The notes beneath the pieces are model-generated. The model saw nothing but the letters and a program-made list of their open reading frames with translations. It searched no databases and was not told the DNA's origin. Shown in pieces: positions 37,253 through 45,817 of a stretch of DNA of 64,000 bases. The DNA is from Piscinibacter sp. (lineage in GTDB: Bacteria; Pseudomonadota; Gammaproteobacteria; Burkholderiales; Burkholderiaceae_C): NCBI GenBank assembly GCA_017983795.1, contig JAGOAS010000021.1:26267-90266 (forward strand), read 5' to 3'. Within the stretch, counting starts at the first letter, position 1. Each line of letters begins with the position of its first letter. A program made the position numbers and the translations under genes.

Positions 37253-38074
37253 TCAGGCGCGCTCGCGCTCCACCGCGTTCTCGATCTGCTCCTGCACCTT
37301 GCGCGCGCCGCGGATCACCAGCGTCGGCTCGAGCTCGGCCTGCGGCGCCACCTTGGCGGCCACCACGTCGAGCGTGGCGGGGTCGCGCATCATCGCGTTG
37401 GCGATCGCCGAGATCGCGCAGATGGCGCGCCGCTGCACCTGCATCGGCAGCTGCAGCGTGGCGTTGACCATCACATGGAAGCGCACGCTGTGCACCGCCG
37501 CGGGCGCCAGGCCCCAGGTCTCGCACAGCGCGGCGCCGAGCGCGTCGTGGCTGACGCCGAATTCGTCGTGTTCGAGCAGCAGCAGATCCTCGTCGTTCTC
37601 GGCGGCGCGCAGCAGCGGCTTGTAGCGCTGCGGCGCGTGGCGGAACAGCACCGCCTTGCCGCATTCCTCGAACAGCCCGGCCGAATGCGCCGCCCAGGGG
37701 TCGACGCCGATCGCCTGGCCGATGCGGCCCATCAGCAGGCCGCGCACGCTGGCGCGCTCCCACACCGCCTCGAGCTCGGGCGCGGCCGGGAATACCGCCT
37801 TCAGGCCCATCTCGAAAGTGACCGCGGCCACCTCGCGCGTGCCCAGGTAGGTGATGGCCTGCTGCACGCTCTGCACGCGGCCCGACAGGCCGTAGAGCGA
37901 AGAATTGACCGCCTTGAGCACCGCCGCGGCGAGCGCCATGTCGGAAGTGATGAGCCCGCCGACCGCCTGCAGGTTGACGTCCTCGTCGGCCAGCAGCAGC
38001 GAGAGCTTGACCAGCGACTCCGGCTGCGCCGGCACGTCGATGGCGAGGGATCGCAGTTGCTTGTCGACAGGCAT
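37253..38074 (-). CDS. HDOD-domain protein
   Basis: 273 residues from ATG 38074. The HDOD domain spans about 10-215 (LAIDVPAQPESLVKLSLLLADEDVN, LKAVNSSLYGLSGRVQSVQQAITYLGTREV). Metal-binding HD pairs are not preserved, as usual for HDOD, which is considered a signalling and non-catalytic fold. It probably relays two-component or c-di-GMP signals, but no partner domain is attached. The TAGCAT hexamer seven bases before the ATG suggests a leaderless transcript. It lies between a sulfite-exporter-like gene and an acyl-CoA ligase gene on the same strand. Confidence 0.92.
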   Translation of the reverse strand: MPVDKQLRSLAIDVPAQPESLVKLSLLLADEDVNLQAVGGLITSDMALAAAVLKAVNSSLYGLSGRVQSVQQAITYLGTREVAAVTFEMGLKAVFPAAPELEAVWERASVRGLLMGRIGQAIGVDPWAAHSAGLFEECGKAVLFRHAPQRYKPLLRAAENDEDLLLLEHDEFGVSHDALGAALCETWGLAPAAVHSVRFHVMVNATLQLPMQVQRRAICAISAIANAMMRDPATLDVVAAKVAPQAELEPTLVIRGARKVQEQIENAVERERA

Positions 38075-38081
38075 GGCCTGA

Positions 38082-38087
38082 ATGCTA
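38082..38087 (-). promoter_or_regulatory. -10-like hexamer 7 nt before the HDOD start
   Basis: TAGCAT on the minus strand ends seven bases before ATG 38074. No Shine-Dalgarno sequence is present. No clear -35 is seen. Confidence 0.35.
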
Positions 38088-38139
38088 GGCGGCGCAGCGC
38101 GCGACGATGCGCGGAACTGGCCGCGAATCGTGCGGCAAT

Positions 38140-38901
38140 TCAGCGCACGAACGCGTCCCAGCCGGTCTTGGCGATCAGCGCGGCGACCACGGCGATGAAG
38201 GCCACGCGCACGAAGCCGGCGCCGTGGCGCAGCGCCAGCCGCGTGCCGATCAGGCTGCCGATCACGTTGGCCACCGCCAGCACCGCCGCCACCTGCCACC
38301 AGACGTGGCCCTTGAAGCCGAGCAGCAGCAGCGCCGCCGCGTTGGTGGCGGTGTTGAGCAGCTTGGCGCTGGCCGAGGCGTGCAGGAAGTCGTAGCCCAG
38401 CCAGTGCACGAACAGGAAGACGAAGAAGCTGCCGGTGCCGGGCCCGAAGAAGCCGTCGTAGAAGCCGACCACCATGCCGATGGTGCAGGCCGGCAGCGCC
38501 TGCGCGGCACCGGCCAAGCGCGGCGCATGGTGGCGGCCCAGGTCCTTGCGCGCCAGCGTGTAGGCGAGCACCGCCAGCAGCACGAGGGGCAGAGCCTTGC
38601 GCAGGCCGTCGGGGTTGACGAGCGTGAGCGCCCAGGCGCCGGCGAAGCTGCCGGCGAAGGCCGCCAGCGCGGCCGGCAGCAGCGCCGCCCAGGACAGCTG
38701 CACGCGGCGCGAGAACTGCCAGGTGGCCCAAGCCGTGCCCCAGATGCCCGAGCCCTTGTTGGTGCCCAGCAGCGTGGCCGGCGCCGCGCCGGGGTACATG
38801 CCGAACAGCGCGGGCACGAGGATCAGCCCGCCGCCGCCGACGATCGCATCGACGCAGCCGGCGAACAGCGACGCCAGTGCGACGAGGGCCAGTTCGGTCA
38901 T
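38140..38901 (-). CDS. TSUP (TauE/SafE) family membrane exporter
   Basis: 253 residues from ATG 38901 with about eight membrane helices. TSUP markers are LASLFAGCVDAIVGGGGLILVPALFG near the start and MVVGFYDGFFGPGTGSFFVFLFV in the middle. The family moves sulfite, sulfoacetate or similar organosulfur anions. The start is not certain: an in-frame ATG at 38952 would extend the product by 17 residues but would put a 13-bp hairpin inside the coding region, while ATG 38901 has no Shine-Dalgarno sequence. I prefer 38901 because it gives the usual family N-terminus. Confidence 0.88.
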   Translation of the reverse strand: MTELALVALASLFAGCVDAIVGGGGLILVPALFGMYPGAAPATLLGTNKGSGIWGTAWATWQFSRRVQLSWAALLPAALAAFAGSFAGAWALTLVNPDGLRKALPLVLLAVLAYTLARKDLGRHHAPRLAGAAQALPACTIGMVVGFYDGFFGPGTGSFFVFLFVHWLGYDFLHASASAKLLNTATNAAALLLLGFKGHVWWQVAAVLAVANVIGSLIGTRLALRHGAGFVRVAFIAVVAALIAKTGWDAFVR

Positions 38902-38909
38902 GGAAGTGA

Positions 38910-38941
38910 AAAGGGCGCCGGGTGTTGGCCCGGCGCCCTTT
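38910..38941 (-). terminator. 13-bp hairpin with short T-run just before the TSUP gene
   Basis: Positions 38910-38922 and 38929-38941 are perfect inverted repeats (AAAGGGCGCCGGG type) with a 6-base loop. On the minus strand the arm ends in CCCTTTT, eight bases before the TSUP start codon. It resembles an intrinsic terminator for leftward transcription, or an attenuator in the TSUP leader. It is nearly symmetrical, so it could work in both directions. Confidence 0.6.
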
Positions 38942-39024
38942 CGATTGTGCATCGGCCACCTGCGTGACCTGCTGCTGCGCCACCTGCGGAGCTTGCCGCG
39001 GCGCGCCTTCTAGCGTCTCCTCAG

Positions 39025-39083
39025 TCCCCCGCCCAGTCGTGCCCCCGGGGGGGCCGCTGCGCAGTGGGCGAACTGTAGGGGGG
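39025..39083. repeat. G/C-run palindrome in the region before the hydrolase remnant
   Basis: CCCCCGGGGG at 39042-39051 is the centre. GCCCA (39031-39035) and TGGGC (39065-39069) flank it as inverted repeats, with C and G runs outside. The 200-bp stretch 38902-39107 has no gene other than this and the 38910-38941 hairpin. Confidence 0.4.
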
Positions 39084-39107
39084 TGCCCGTGCGCGCCGCA
39101 GCAGGAC

Positions 39108-39491
39108 TTACCCTGAACCGCCGGGCGCCGAAATGTGCTCCAGCGAGCCGAGCCAGGCCTGCAGCAGCGCGTTCACGGCCGCCGGTTTCTCCATGGTCGG
39201 CATGTGCCCGCACTCGGGCAGCCACTCGAGCCGCGCAGCGGGAATGGCGGCGGCCATCTCGCGCGAACATTCCGGCGGCGTGATGGCATCACCCTCGCCG
39301 CAGACCACCAGCGTCGGGCAGCCGACACCCGGCAGCGCGCGGCGCAGGTCGGCGGCTGCCATCAGCTCGCCGCTCTGCTCGGCCAGCAGCTGCCGGGCCA
39401 TCGCCGGCAGCGTGTCGGCACGGGTGTGAACATCGGCAACACGCGGCGCGTAGCGCGGCGCGAGGGCGGCGAGCTGGTCGCGCCGCAGCAA
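39108..39491 (-). pseudogene. Alpha/beta-hydrolase remnant (C-terminal part only)
   Basis: 127 codons code for the C-terminal lid and core of an alpha/beta hydrolase. The acid (CGEGDAITPPE) and the catalytic His (PECGHMPTMEKP) are present. The N-terminal half with the nucleophile Ser elbow and oxyanion loop is missing, and no related frame is seen upstream toward 39565. I read it as a decayed, 5'-truncated gene. The start codon, if any, is arbitrary. Confidence 0.7.
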
Positions 39492-39565
39492 CCGGTTACC
39501 AAGTCGGGCTCAGCCCGGCGCGCCGCGGCGACGAAAACCCGGCCATCAACGTGAAGGAGTTATCG

Positions 39566-40375
39566 ATGCACGCTGCCGCCTGCCAAGCCTACCGCCCGGC
39601 CTCCTGGGATGCCGCGATCGCGAGCCGCGCTGCCGCCCAGGCCAGTTCGGCCGCCTCCGCGGATTCCACCGATTCGGCCGATGCCCCCGCGCGCACCGAG
39701 CACCACCATCGCCACCATGGCGAGCGCCGCCACCCGCTGGTGGCCGCCATGACCGAAGCGCTGCGCAACCTGATGCCGGCCGACACGAGCACGGCCGACA
39801 GCAGCGAGGTGCAGGACAGCGCCCGCGCCTTCGCCCACGAGCTCTCGGATGCGCTGCGCGGATCCGACGGCGGGCGCCGCGGCATGCACGGCGCGCACCA
39901 CGGCTACGACAACCTCGCCCAGCGGCTCGACCGGCTGGCAGGCACGCTGGAACAACCCGCTGCTGCGAGCAGCACGGCCGCCACCCCTGCCGCCAGCAGT
40001 TCGCTCAGCGCCAGCCTGAGCAGCGCATCACTGAGCGTCACGGTCGACGAGAACGGCACCAGCGCCTCGCTGTTGATCACCTCGGTGAAGCTGCAGGTCT
40101 CGCAGCAGAACACCACCGCGGCGGATGCGAGCCCTGCGGCCGCCAAGGAATCGCCGCTGCTCGCGGCCTTCCGCCACCTGATGTCGGCACTGCAAGGCGG
40201 CGCCACGCCGGCCGCCGACGCGGCCGAGGGCAGCACGGGCAGCAGCGGCAACACCGACGACACGAGCAAGCTCGCGGCCTTCCTGCGCCAGCTCGCCAGC
40301 GCGCTGCGCGGAGACGCCGAAACGCCGGCCGAGCCGGCCGCCTCGACCGGCACGCTGGTCAGCGTCGCAGCCTGA
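39566..40375 (+). CDS. Ala/Ser-rich protein of unknown function with four helical repeats
   Basis: 269 residues from ATG 39566, with GAAGGAG eight bases upstream, a clear ribosome-binding site. No signal peptide or membrane helix is seen. A His-rich patch lies at about 46-56 (EHHHRHHGERRHP). Four related segments of about 14 residues recur: 57-71 (PLVAAMTEALRNLMP), 87-100 (RAFAHELSDALRGS), 197-211 (PLLAAFRHLMSALQG) and 236-249 (LAAFLRQLASALRG). They are separated by Ser/Thr/Ala-rich linkers, with a beta-like stretch (SLSVTVDENGTSASLLI) in the middle. I do not recognise the family. Its end overlaps the convergent EAL gene by 17 bp. Confidence 0.8.
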   Translation: MHAAACQAYRPASWDAAIASRAAAQASSAASADSTDSADAPARTEHHHRHHGERRHPLVAAMTEALRNLMPADTSTADSSEVQDSARAFAHELSDALRGSDGGRRGMHGAHHGYDNLAQRLDRLAGTLEQPAAASSTAATPAASSSLSASLSSASLSVTVDENGTSASLLITSVKLQVSQQNTTAADASPAAAKESPLLAAFRHLMSALQGGATPAADAAEGSTGSSGNTDDTSKLAAFLRQLASALRGDAETPAEPAASTGTLVSVAA

Positions 40376-42680
40376 TCACGCCCGGCGCGCCGTCGCCGCC
40401 GGCGCGGTCCAGCCAGCGGGCGGCTTCGGCCGGCGCCAGCGGGCGCGCGTACAGGTAGCCCTGCATCACCGTGCAGCCGGCGGCGCGCAGCGCCTCCGAC
40501 TGCGCCGGCGTCTCCACGCCCTCGGCGATCACGTACAGATCGAGCGTCGTTGCGAGGTCGCAGATCGCCTTGACCACCGCGGTGGCGTCCGGCGCGGGCA
40601 GCGGCTCGACCAGGCTGCGGTCGATCTTGACCGTGCGCAGCGGCAGGCTGCGCAGCATGTTGAGCGAGGAGAAGCCGGTGCCGAAATCGTCCAGCGCCAC
40701 GTCGATGCCGTGGGCGCGGAAGCGCGCGATGCGGCCGCGCGCCTGCTCCATGTGCGTCACCGCGACGCTCTCGGTGATCTCCAGCGACAGCAGCGAGGGC
40801 GGCACGCCGTGGCGGGCCAGCAGCGCCAGCACTTCGTCGACGAAGCCGGGGTCGAGCAGCTGCAGCGGCGACACGTTCACCGCCACCGGCACGGCGTGGC
40901 CGTAGTCGGCGCGCCAGCGCGCCAGCTGCGCGCAGGCACGCTCGAGGATCAGCGCGCCGAGCGCGCGAACCATGCCGGTGCGCTCGGAGGCGGGCACGAA
41001 TTCGAGCGGCGACATGCGGCCGCTGACCGGGTGATCCCAGCGCACCAGCGCCTCGAAGCCGACCAGCAGCGGCGGCCGTGCGGCGCTGCGCACCTCGACC
41101 TTGGGCTGGTAGACGAGGCTGAACTGCTCGTCGCGCAGGCCGGCGCGCAAGGCCTGCTCGGCCAGCAGCGTGGCGCCCGAGCCGCGCTCGAAGCGCTCCT
41201 CGGCGAACTGCAGCGAGACGCCCGGCACGCTCTTGGCCTCGTGCATCGCGGCATTGGCGGCGCGCAGCAGCGCCTCGGCGCCGCGGCCGTGGGCCGGGTG
41301 CAGCGAGACGCCCATCGAGACATCGAGGAAGAACTCCTGCCCCGGCAGCGCCAGCGGTTGCGCCAGCAGCGCGCGCACGTGCTGCGCCAGCGCGTGGGCG
41401 GCGCGCTCGGGGTCGTCGGCCGGCGCGAGCAGCGCGAACTCGTCCTCGCCCAGGCGCATGGTCTCGGCCTCGCCGCGCAGCGTCTCGGCCAGCCGCGCCG
41501 CCAGCGCACGCAGCACCTCGTCGCCGAGCGATGGGCCGTGGGCCTCGTTGAAGAGCTTGAAGCGGTCGACGTCGAGCAGCAGCAGCGCGAAGCCGGCATC
41601 GGCAGCGCACAGCTCGCGCAGCCGCGCCAGCAGCGCGCTGCGGTTGGGCAGGCCGGTCAGCTCGTCGTGCGTGGCCTGGTGCAGCAGCGCGGCGGTGGCG
41701 TCGTGCTGCACGGTCTCGTCGGTCACGATCACCTGCTCGGCGGCGCCGCCGTCCCAGTCGACGCGCCAGGCCGAGAAACGCAGCCGGATCGGCGTGCCGT
41801 CGAAGCGGTAGCGCAGGCCCGACCAGTCTTCGCGCTCGGACTCGCCGGCGATCAGGCGGCGGTGGCGCTCGCGGCCGGTGGCGCGCTCGGCCTCGGGCAT
41901 GGTCGCCTCGCGCCACAGCGTGCGCACCTCCTGCAGCGAGGCCAGCCCGTAGATGCGCAGCAGCGCCGGGTTGGCGTAGAGCATCTGCTCGCCGCGGATC
42001 ACCGCCACGCCCTGGTGCGAATGCTCGGTGAGGCGCTCGAAGCGTTCGCGCGCGAACTGCGAGGCCTCGGCCGAGCGCCGCCCCGCGGCATGCAGCAGCG
42101 CCAGCGTGATGCCCAGGCGCAGCACCATGCCCGCCACCATCTGGCGCTCCACCACCTCATGGCCGAAGAAGAACAACTGCAGCGCATTGAGCAGCAGCAG
42201 CACCAGCAGCACGCCGGCCAGGCGCTCGGCGCCGCCGCGCTCCCACAGCCACAGCAGCGCGACCATGCCGAGCAGGCCGTTGAGCAGGGCCGGCACCACC
42301 AGCGCCTGCGGCTCACCCAGCGGCAGCAGTACCAGTGCGCCGAGCGCGAGCACGGCGGCGCCGATGCGCTGCTCGCGCTTGGACAGCGGCCGCTCGGCGA
42401 GGTAGGCCACGCTCATCAGGATCAGCCCGGCCGAGAACAGCGCGGCCAGCAGCAGCACGCCCAGCGCGATGAGGCTCGCCGGCGCCGGGCTGGAGCGCGC
42501 CAGCGCATAAGCACCCGGCAGCAGCGCATGCAGCAGGAAGGCCAGGCCGACCATGCGCAGGAAGGACTGGTTGTGGTCGCGCCGCCAGGCCAGCAGCAGA
42601 GCCACGCCGCAGGCCAGGCAGATGGCCGTGCTGGCGAAGTACAGCGGGTCGATCACGGCGGGGCCGTCAGCGGCCGTCAA
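40359..42680 (-). CDS. Membrane GGDEF/EAL protein with degenerate GGDEF
   Basis: 773 residues from a TTG at 42680, supported by GAGGA six bases upstream and a TTGA overlap with the upstream gene's stop; GTG 42656 is an alternative. The N-terminus has about seven membrane helices, then a PAS domain (about 210-330). The cyclase motif is GEDEF instead of GGDEF near 410, so diguanylate cyclase activity is doubtful. The EAL domain is complete ([10 protein letters not shown] near 540, [23 protein letters not shown] near 660, KIDRSL, AEGVET), so it is most likely a c-di-GMP phosphodiesterase. It follows the GMC oxidoreductase gene on the same strand. Confidence 0.93.
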   Translation of the reverse strand: MTAADGPAVIDPLYFASTAICLACGVALLLAWRRDHNQSFLRMVGLAFLLHALLPGAYALARSSPAPASLIALGVLLLAALFSAGLILMSVAYLAERPLSKREQRIGAAVLALGALVLLPLGEPQALVVPALLNGLLGMVALLWLWERGGAERLAGVLLVLLLLNALQLFFFGHEVVERQMVAGMVLRLGITLALLHAAGRRSAEASQFARERFERLTEHSHQGVAVIRGEQMLYANPALLRIYGLASLQEVRTLWREATMPEAERATGRERHRRLIAGESEREDWSGLRYRFDGTPIRLRFSAWRVDWDGGAAEQVIVTDETVQHDATAALLHQATHDELTGLPNRSALLARLRELCAADAGFALLLLDVDRFKLFNEAHGPSLGDEVLRALAARLAETLRGEAETMRLGEDEFALLAPADDPERAAHALAQHVRALLAQPLALPGQEFFLDVSMGVSLHPAHGRGAEALLRAANAAMHEAKSVPGVSLQFAEERFERGSGATLLAEQALRAGLRDEQFSLVYQPKVEVRSAARPPLLVGFEALVRWDHPVSGRMSPLEFVPASERTGMVRALGALILERACAQLARWRADYGHAVPVAVNVSPLQLLDPGFVDEVLALLARHGVPPSLLSLEITESVAVTHMEQARGRIARFRAHGIDVALDDFGTGFSSLNMLRSLPLRTVKIDRSLVEPLPAPDATAVVKAICDLATTLDLYVIAEGVETPAQSEALRAAGCTVMQGYLYARPLAPAEAARWLDRAGGDGAPGVIRLRR

Positions 42681-44356
42681 CGGCCGTCCTCAGCGATCCA
42701 CTGCGCGGCGCGCTCGGCGATCATCAGCGTCGGCGAGTTGGTGTTGCCGCTGGTGATGGTGGGCATCACGCTGGCATCGGCCACGCGCAGGCCGGCCACG
42801 CCGTGCACGCGCAGGCGCGCGTCGACCACCGCGGTCGGATCCTCGGCCGGGCCCATCTTCGCGGTGCCGACCGGGTGGAAGATGGTCGTGCCGATGTCAC
42901 CGGCCAGGCGCGCGAGCTCCGCGTCGCTCTGGAACCGCACGCCGGGCTTGAACTCGCGCGGCTGGTAGCGCGCCAGCGCCGGCTGCGCGACGATGCGCCG
43001 TGTCAGGCGCAGCGACTCGGCGGCGATCAGCCGGTCTTCGTCGGTGCTGAGATAGTGCGGCGCGATGCTCGGCGCATCCAGGCTGTCGGGCGTGCGGATG
43101 CGCACCGCGCCGCGGCTCGTGGGGTTGAGGTTGCAGACGCTCGCCGTGAAGGCCGGGAAGGCGTGCAGCGGCTGGCCGAAGGCCTCGAGCGAGAGCGGCT
43201 GCACGTGGTATTCGAGGTTGGCGTGCGGCTGCGACGGGTCGCTCCTCGTGAACGCGCCCAGCTGCGAGGGCGCCATGCTCATCGGCCCGCTGCGCTTGAA
43301 GAGGTATTCGAGGCCGATGCGCGCCTTGCCCCACCACGAGTTCGCCAGCGTATTCAGCGTGGTCACGCCCTCGACCTGGAATACCGCGCGGATCTGCAGG
43401 TGGTCCTGCAGGTTCTCGCCGACGCCGGCCAGTTCGTGCTCGACCGCGATGCCCTGCTCGCGCAGCAGCGCCGCCGGCCCGATGCCGGAGAGCTGCAGGA
43501 TCTGCGGCGTGCCGATGGCGCCGGTGGCGAGGATCACCTCGCCGCCATCGGCCAGCCGCGCTTCGATGGGTGCGTCGCCGCCCTGCGGCAGCACCTCGAT
43601 GCCGACGGCGCGCCGCGAGCCGTCCCAGGATCCGCCGCCGTCGCGGTGCGCCAGCAGCAGGCGGCGGATGTGCGCGCCGGTCCAGACCTGCAGGTTGTCG
43701 CGCTGCTCCACCGGGCGCAGGAAGGCCTTGGTGGCGTTCCAGCGCACGCCGGCGCGCTGGTTGACCTCGAAGTAGCCCACGCCTTCGTTGTCGCCGCGGT
43801 TGAAGTCGTCGCTCGCCGGGATGCCGGCCTGCTGCGCCGCCTGCGCGAAGGCGTCGAGGATCTCCCAGCGCAGGCGCTGCTTCTCCACGCGCCACTCGCC
43901 GCCGGGGCGCTCGCCGCTGGCGTCGAAGCCGGGCGCGGCGTGGAAGGCGTCGGCACCCTTGTGGAAGTCCTCGTGCTTGAGGAAGTGCGGCAGGCACTCG
44001 GCCCAGCTCCAGCCCGGGTTGCCGAGCGCGCCCCAGTGGTCGTAGTCGCGCGCCTGGCCGCGCATGTAGATCATGCCGTTGATGCTCGAGCAACCGCCCA
44101 GCACCTTGCCGCGCGGGTAGCGCAGCGAGCGGCCGTTCAGGCCGGGGTCGGGGTCGGTGGCGTAGAGCCAGTCGGTGCGCGGGTTGCCGATGCAGTAGAG
44201 GTAGCCCACCGGCACGTGCACCCAGAGGTAGTCGTCGTTGCCGCCGGCCTCCACCAGCAGCACGCGCTTGCGCTTGTCGGCGCTCAGGCGGTTGGCCAGC
44301 AGGCAGCCGGCCGTGCCGGCGCCGCAGACGATGTAGTCGTAGCGCGTCTCGCTCAT
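42677..44356 (-). CDS. GMC-family FAD oxidoreductase (choline/alcohol dehydrogenase type)
   Basis: 559 residues. The N-terminus carries the FAD motif CGAGTAGCLLANRLS, and the two GMC signatures follow: RGKVLGGCSSINGMIYMRG near 85 and ATGAIGTPQILQLSGIGP near 280. The C-terminus has FHPVGTAKMG and NTNSPTLMIAERAAQWI, with the catalytic His and Asn. Relatives oxidise choline, alcohols or polyethylene glycol. No betaine-aldehyde dehydrogenase is adjacent, so the substrate is unclear. The start lies behind an SD-like AAGGGCGGGG, and its stop is coupled to the next GGDEF/EAL gene. Confidence 0.93.
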   Translation of the reverse strand: MSETRYDYIVCGAGTAGCLLANRLSADKRKRVLLVEAGGNDDYLWVHVPVGYLYCIGNPRTDWLYATDPDPGLNGRSLRYPRGKVLGGCSSINGMIYMRGQARDYDHWGALGNPGWSWAECLPHFLKHEDFHKGADAFHAAPGFDASGERPGGEWRVEKQRLRWEILDAFAQAAQQAGIPASDDFNRGDNEGVGYFEVNQRAGVRWNATKAFLRPVEQRDNLQVWTGAHIRRLLLAHRDGGGSWDGSRRAVGIEVLPQGGDAPIEARLADGGEVILATGAIGTPQILQLSGIGPAALLREQGIAVEHELAGVGENLQDHLQIRAVFQVEGVTTLNTLANSWWGKARIGLEYLFKRSGPMSMAPSQLGAFTRSDPSQPHANLEYHVQPLSLEAFGQPLHAFPAFTASVCNLNPTSRGAVRIRTPDSLDAPSIAPHYLSTDEDRLIAAESLRLTRRIVAQPALARYQPREFKPGVRFQSDAELARLAGDIGTTIFHPVGTAKMGPAEDPTAVVDARLRVHGVAGLRVADASVMPTITSGNTNSPTLMIAERAAQWIAEDGR

Positions 44357-44406
44357 CCCCGCCCTTCAGCCCGGCCCTCGTTCGTGGCCGCGATGATAGG
44401 CGCGGC

Positions 44407-45045
44407 TCAGCGGAGGGTGGACGCCAGCACGGGGAAGAGTTTTACCAATCCATCGCTCATCACTTCGACCGCCAGCGCCGCGAGGATCAGGCCCATCAGC
44501 CGCGTCATCACGTTGATGCCGGTCTGCCCGAGCACGCGGGCGATGCGGCCCGACAGCTTGAACGCCGCCCACACCGCCAGGCCGATCACCACGCCGTAGC
44601 CGACCAGCACGGCGAGCTGCCACCAGTGGCGCGTCTTGTCGGCGTAGATGACCATGGTCGAGATCGTCGCCGGGCCGGTCAGCAGCGGGATGGTCAGCGG
44701 CACCACGGCGATGCTGTCGCCGGCATCGACCTTGCTGTCGCCCGCGGTGACGTCCTCCTTGCGCCCCTCGGCCGGCTGGGCGTTGAGCATCTGCAGCGAG
44801 GAGATCAGCAGCAGCATGCCGCCGCCCACCTGGAACGAGGCCAGCGAGATGCCGAAGAACTCGATGATGCGGATGCCCGCCAGCGCACTCACCGCAATGA
44901 CGCAGAACGCACTGAAGGCGGACACGCGAATGGTGCGCGCACGCTGTTCGGCACTGAAACCCTGCGTGAAATGGATGAAGAAAGGGATAACCCCTATCGG
45001 GTTGACGATGGCCAGCAACGCGATCAGGGGTTTGAACAGGTCCAT
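44407..45045 (-). CDS. MarC-family integral membrane protein
   Basis: 212 residues from ATG 45045 with about six membrane helices (an in-frame TTG nine bases upstream is possible). Family features are LLAIVNPIGVIPFF, HFTQGFSAEQRARTIRVSA and PLTIPLLTGPATISTMVIYAD. MarC/YchE proteins are widespread and their function is not established. TAGCAT lies eight bases before the ATG and no SD sequence is visible. The gene is divergent from the RRM gene downstream to the right. Confidence 0.91.
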   Translation of the reverse strand: MDLFKPLIALLAIVNPIGVIPFFIHFTQGFSAEQRARTIRVSAFSAFCVIAVSALAGIRIIEFFGISLASFQVGGGMLLLISSLQMLNAQPAEGRKEDVTAGDSKVDAGDSIAVVPLTIPLLTGPATISTMVIYADKTRHWWQLAVLVGYGVVIGLAVWAAFKLSGRIARVLGQTGINVMTRLMGLILAALAVEVMSDGLVKLFPVLASTLR

Positions 45046-45053
45046 GGTGCGCA

Positions 45054-45059
45054 ATGCTA
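45054..45059 (-). promoter_or_regulatory. -10-like hexamer 8 nt before the MarC start
   Basis: TAGCAT on the minus strand ends eight bases before ATG 45045. It matches the same hexamer and spacing seen at the HDOD gene. Confidence 0.35.
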
Positions 45060-45129
45060 GGCCCGGCGCGGGCTTGCGGGCGATGGCGGCTTGCGGCGCG
45101 CTGTGAGCCCGAAAACAACACTTTCTCGC

Positions 45130-45167
45130 TTGACACCGTGCGCAGTTTTGCGCAGTTCACTTATATT
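45130..45167 (+). promoter_or_regulatory. Promoter region of the RRM gene
   Basis: TTGACA at 45130-45135 and TATATT at 45162-45167 are both good hexamers but 26 bases apart, too far for one standard promoter, so only one of them may be used. Between them GCGCAGTT is repeated (about 45140-45157). The leader to the ATG (45261) would be about 90 bases, unusually long here. Confidence 0.4.
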
Positions 45168-45260
45168 CCTCAGCCTGTGCATGGACGCGGCGCCTTCGCT
45201 TGAATGGTTCACGATGGGTAGAAGCTCCAGTTCTGCAGATTCTTGAAAGGCGCTCTTTCC

Positions 45261-45746
45261 ATGGGCAACAAACTCTACGTCGGCAACCTCGCCTACTCGA
45301 TCCGCGACGAGGATCTCCAACAATCCTTCTCGCAGTTCGGCACGGTGACGTCTGCCAAGGTCATGATGGACCGTGACACCGGCCGCTCGAAGGGCTTCGG
45401 CTTCGTCGAGATGGGCTCGGACGCCGAGGCGCAAGCCGCCATCAACGGCATGAACGGCCAGTCCATCGGCGGCCGCGCGGTCGTCGTCAACGAGGCCCGC
45501 CCGCGCGAAGAGCGTCCGGGCGGCTTCCGTGGCGGCTCCGGCGGTGGTGGCTACGGTGGCGGTGGCGGCGGCTACGGTGGTGGCGGCGGCTACGGCGGCG
45601 GTGGCGGTGGCCGCTCCGGCGGTGGCGGCGGCTACGGCGGCGGCGGTGGCCGCTCCGGTGGCGGCGGCTACGGCGGTGGCGGCGGTGGCCGCTCCGGTGG
45701 TGGCGGCGGCTACGGTGGCGGCGGCGGTGGCCGCAGCGGCTACTGA
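45261..45746 (+). CDS. RNA-binding RRM protein with glycine-rich tail
   Basis: 161 residues. One RRM covers residues 1-80, with RNP2 LYVGNL and RNP1 KGFGFVEM intact. Residues 91-161 are a low-complexity tail of GGGGGYGGGG and GGGGRSG units. Similar proteins are cold-inducible in cyanobacteria and betaproteobacteria and act as RNA chaperones. A 90-base leader and a strong terminator just after the stop suggest a single, well-expressed gene. The tail-coding DNA is a repetitive GGC/GGT array, which could expand or contract. Confidence 0.94.
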   Translation: MGNKLYVGNLAYSIRDEDLQQSFSQFGTVTSAKVMMDRDTGRSKGFGFVEMGSDAEAQAAINGMNGQSIGGRAVVVNEARPREERPGGFRGGSGGGGYGGGGGGYGGGGGYGGGGGGRSGGGGGYGGGGGRSGGGGYGGGGGGRSGGGGGYGGGGGGRSGY

Positions 45747-45768
45747 AGCACGACAGCTTCGATGAAGA

Positions 45769-45798
45769 GGGCGGATGCGAGAGGCATCCGCCCTTTTT
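45769..45798 (+). terminator. Strong intrinsic terminator after the RRM gene
   Basis: A 10-bp stem (45769-45778 with 45784-45793, GGGCGGATGC/GCATCCGCCC) has a 5-base loop and is followed by TTTTT. It lies 22 bases after the RRM stop and is the clearest terminator of the window. Confidence 0.9.
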
Positions 45799-45817
45799 CA
45801 TTCAGGGCCCGAATCAT

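Noticed and set aside
39108-39491. Functional small alpha/beta hydrolase
   Set aside because: The nucleophile elbow half is missing; it cannot be a complete enzyme.
45530-45745. Short regular repeats resembling a CRISPR or tandem array
   Set aside because: They encode the glycine-rich tail (GGC/GGT codons) of the RRM protein and have no spacers.
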